A DNA stretch of 5,951 bases from Victivallales bacterium (GTDB lineage: Bacteria > Verrucomicrobiota > Lentisphaeria > Oligosphaerales > Oligosphaeraceae): the NCBI GenBank assembly GCA_017538465.1, contig JAFYIW010000039.1, positions 1 through 5,951 on the forward strand, read 5' to 3'. The notes below the pieces were generated by a model. That model saw only the letters and a list, made by a program, of their open reading frames with translations. It did not search any database and had not been told where the DNA came from. Below are positions 5,874 to 5,951 of this stretch, in pieces. Both the position numbers and the translations under genes were made by a program. The number at the start of each line of letters is the position of its first letter. Position 1 is the stretch's first letter.

Positions 5874-5951
5874 ATGGACGCGAAAGAAATTGTCAGCCGA
5901 ATTCAGGAGTTGAAAACCGCGTGTGGTGCCGTCATCCTGGCGCACAACTAC
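5874..5951 (+). CDS. nadA: Quinolinate synthase, partial (N-terminal 26 residues)
   Basis: NadA condenses iminoaspartate with dihydroxyacetone phosphate to form quinolinate, an early step of de novo NAD synthesis. It uses a [4Fe-4S] cluster in the cytoplasm. Only the first 26 codons are inside the window, beginning MDAKEIVSRIQELK and ending with AVILAHNY at 19-26, the strongly conserved N-terminal NadA motif (normally continuing with Q), which contributes to the substrate pocket. The cluster-binding cysteines lie beyond the edge, so intactness cannot be judged. The gene is divergent from hisS. No Shine-Dalgarno precedes the ATG; a TATAAT box lies about 45 bp upstream. Confidence 0.85.
   Translation, partial: MDAKEIVSRIQELKTACGAVILAHNY

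Noticed and set aside
1..5951. CRISPR arrays, insertion sequences, tRNA or rRNA genes, phage or defence genes
   Set aside because: None was seen. The window is almost filled by six recognisable protein genes, and the only repeats are the short ones listed.

Overview
This is a GC-rich bacterial window with short AT-rich islands at the gene starts. Five genes lie on the minus strand and one starts on the plus strand at the right edge. Read in the direction of transcription (right to left) they are: hisS (histidyl-tRNA synthetase), aspS (aspartyl-tRNA synthetase), a secreted calcineurin-like 5'-nucleotidase-family phosphoesterase, an ECF sigma factor, and a membrane-anchored zinc-finger anti-sigma factor cut by the left edge. 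The plus-strand gene is nadA (quinolinate synthase), of which only the first 26 codons are present. Coding density is high. The gaps are 89 bp (nadA/hisS), 76 bp (hisS/aspS), 21 bp (aspS/nucleotidase), 74 bp (nucleotidase/sigma) and 10 bp (sigma/anti-sigma). No gene-free stretch reaches 300 bp.

Organism: the sequence does not settle it. The AspRS is the bacterial type with a GAD insert, the sigma factor is paired with a ZAS anti-sigma factor, the exported nucleotidase implies an extracytoplasmic compartment, and four of six starts lack a Shine-Dalgarno sequence. This would fit a GC-rich member of the PVC superphylum (for example Kiritimatiellota, Lentisphaerota or Verrucomicrobiota), but that is a low-confidence inference.

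Layout and logic: hisS and aspS form a translation block. The same pairing is well known from Bacillota, and it may be transcribed from a promoter in the 89-bp divergent region shared with nadA. The nucleotidase follows aspS so closely that it is probably co-transcribed. Its start codon lies within a perfect AT-rich inverted repeat. The sigma/anti-sigma pair follows as a unit and is probably translationally coupled. The 74-bp gap before it holds an imperfect dyad that may give the pair its own control.

The region is mostly conserved housekeeping and standard signalling genes, and I found no novel multi-gene system. The points worth a second look are a five-copy 7-bp tandem repeat in the aspS leader, the inverted repeat at the nucleotidase start, an unusual substrate-binding region in the nucleotidase, and the closely packed divergent hisS/nadA promoter region.
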